Shown: positions 53,231-54,210 of the stretch, in pieces
How positions within the stretch are numbered: position 1 is the stretch's first letter
Layout of the letters: every line of letters starts with the position of its first letter
From: Opitutaceae bacterium
Lineage (GTDB): Bacteria > Verrucomicrobiota > Verrucomicrobiia > Opitutales > Opitutaceae
Length of the DNA stretch: 54,210 bases
Direction: 5' to 3'
Assembly (NCBI GenBank): GCA_947474995.1
Contig: CANJNJ010000012.1
Span: 1 to 54,210, forward strand
Notes under the pieces: model-generated
Told to the model about the DNA's origin: nothing
Seen by the model: the letters and a program-made list of their open reading frames with translations, nothing else
Databases searched by the model: none
Translations under genes and position numbers: made by a program

Positions 53231-54210
53231 ATGAATAAATGGGCTCATCCTGTTCTGTTGTGTGACGAGGCGAAGGCGCTGGAAACCCGGCTGTTCGGTG
53301 GGGATGAAGCGAAGGAGTGGCCCGCCATGCAGCGCGCGGGTCGGGCCATCGCCGACGCCGTGTTGCGCGACTTTCTGGAAATGGGCGGTTTTCCCGCAGC
53401 GGGTCGGATTCTCGTGCTGGCGGGCAAGGGGCATAACGGCGGCGATGCACTCCTGGCGGCCCAGGCGATCCTCGAGCGCTGGCCGGCGGCGACGGCTGAA
53501 ATCGTCTTTGTCTTTGGCTCGCGGTGCCTGCGGCCATTGGCGACCCGGGCGTGGCAGGGTTTGGTTCATGCCTGCGGGGAGCGGGTGCGGACGGTCACGA
53601 GCGCTGAGTTGGAGGCCGATGCGGGGGAGCACGCCCTCTGCCTCGACGGGGTGTTCGGATTTCAATTTCGACCGCCGGTGTCCCCGGAGGTCGCCGCGCT
53701 TTTTGCCGCGGTCGCGGCCCGGTCGATTTGTCTGCGGGCCGCCGTCGATTTGCCGAGCGGACTGCACGAGGAAAGCGGCCGCCACAGCGCGGTGTTTACC
53801 GCCGATTTCACCTATGCCACCGGCAGCGTGAAAGCGCCCGTCGTCAATGGCGGCTTTGCCGGATGGGTGGGCCGGTTGCGGTATCTCGATCTCGGCTTTT
53901 TTGACCACGAGGCGCCCGCGGCGCGGCTGCGCGTGCTGACTCCGGCCGTGCTCGCGCCCCTGGGAAGACTGCGGCGCCCGGATTCGGATAAACGCGATTA
54001 TGGCCACGTGCTGGTCCTGGGGGGCTCACTGATTTACCCGGGCGCGATTTTGATGACAGTGCTGGCGGCGTTGCGCAGCGGGGCGGGCCTGGTGACGGCG
54101 TTTGTCCCGGAGTCCCTGGCGGCCTCCTTTGCCGCGCGCGCCCCCGAGGCGATGTGGGTGGGCTGGCCGGAAACGCCGTCGGGTGGGCTCGCGTTGGAAG
54201 GAATCTTTCT
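53231..54210 (+). CDS. nnr: Bifunctional NAD(P)H-hydrate repair enzyme (5' part)
   Basis: The frame is open from the ATG at 53231 to the right edge (326 codons). The N-terminal epimerase domain has GKGHNGGDALLAA (residues 65-77), LDGVFGFQF and AVDLPSGLHEESG. The C-terminal ADP/ATP-dependent dehydratase domain begins KRDYGHVLVLGGSLIYPGA and ALRSGAGLVTAFVPESLA. Together they repair damaged NADH and NADPH hydrates. The epimerase motif reads GKGHNGGDA where most have GKGNNGGDG, a moderate change. The gene is cut by the window edge. Confidence 0.92.
   Translation, partial: MNKWAHPVLLCDEAKALETRLFGGDEAKEWPAMQRAGRAIADAVLRDFLEMGGFPAAGRILVLAGKGHNGGDALLAAQAILERWPAATAEIVFVFGSRCLRPLATRAWQGLVHACGERVRTVTSAELEADAGEHALCLDGVFGFQFRPPVSPEVAALFAAVAARSICLRAAVDLPSGLHEESGRHSAVFTADFTYATGSVKAPVVNGGFAGWVGRLRYLDLGFFDHEAPAARLRVLTPAVLAPLGRLRRPDSDKRDYGHVLVLGGSLIYPGAILMTVLAALRSGAGLVTAFVPESLAASFAARAPEAMWVGWPETPSGGLALEGIF

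Overview
The window reads as a chromosomal piece of a Gram-negative bacterium of the PVC group, most likely Verrucomicrobiota close to Opitutaceae. This is an inference from several things: an RpoC with a large insertion in the trigger loop, a str/S10/spc/alpha ribosomal supercluster, many ribosomal genes without a Shine-Dalgarno sequence, secreted polysaccharide lyases, and many kinds of palindromic intergenic repeats. No 16S rRNA or tRNA gene was recognised.

Layout. 1-2953 is the 3' part of rpoC with a strong terminator. 3075-6258 is an insertion-sequence island of three IS630-family units: one decayed, one apparently complete with matching ends, one with an intact transposase. It separates rpoC from the str operon. 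6607-26504 is one long plus-strand run: rpsL rpsG fusA, rpsJ rplC rplD rplW rplB rpsS, a small exported protein, rplV rpsC rplP rpmC rpsQ, rplN rplX rplE rpsN rpsH rplF rplR rpsE rplO secY, an adenylate-kinase-like protein without catalytic motifs, map, rpsM rpsK rpsD rpoA rplQ, then a terminator. rpmD, infA and rpmJ are not in their usual places.

26642-39366 is accessory: a zinc-ribbon membrane protein, a PL10 pectate lyase, a VOC-family protein, an alginate-lyase-like enzyme, a single-domain response regulator, and a tightly packed three-gene module of large secreted proteins (Ig-like/FN3/calcium-repeat protein, secreted alpha/beta hydrolase, secreted protein of unknown function).

39630-46878 (minus strand) holds hisD, hisC, hisB, hisH, a phosphoribosyltransferase pseudogene with at least four frameshifts, a LolA-like exported protein and guaA. 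It is followed by an iron-type alcohol dehydrogenase (minus) and citrate synthase gltA (plus). After gltA lie two DUF1080 remnants in reversed order, a VC0807-type membrane protein (minus), and a plus-strand operon pdxJ-acpS-hypothetical-nnr that runs off the right edge.

How it fits together: the left half is the translation, transcription and secretion core. The middle encodes extracellular breakdown of plant and algal polyanionic polysaccharides plus a secreted surface module. The right is amino-acid, nucleotide and cofactor housekeeping. At least seven families of intergenic inverted repeats are scattered through the window, and two repeat-like sequences appear to have been captured in frame inside genes.
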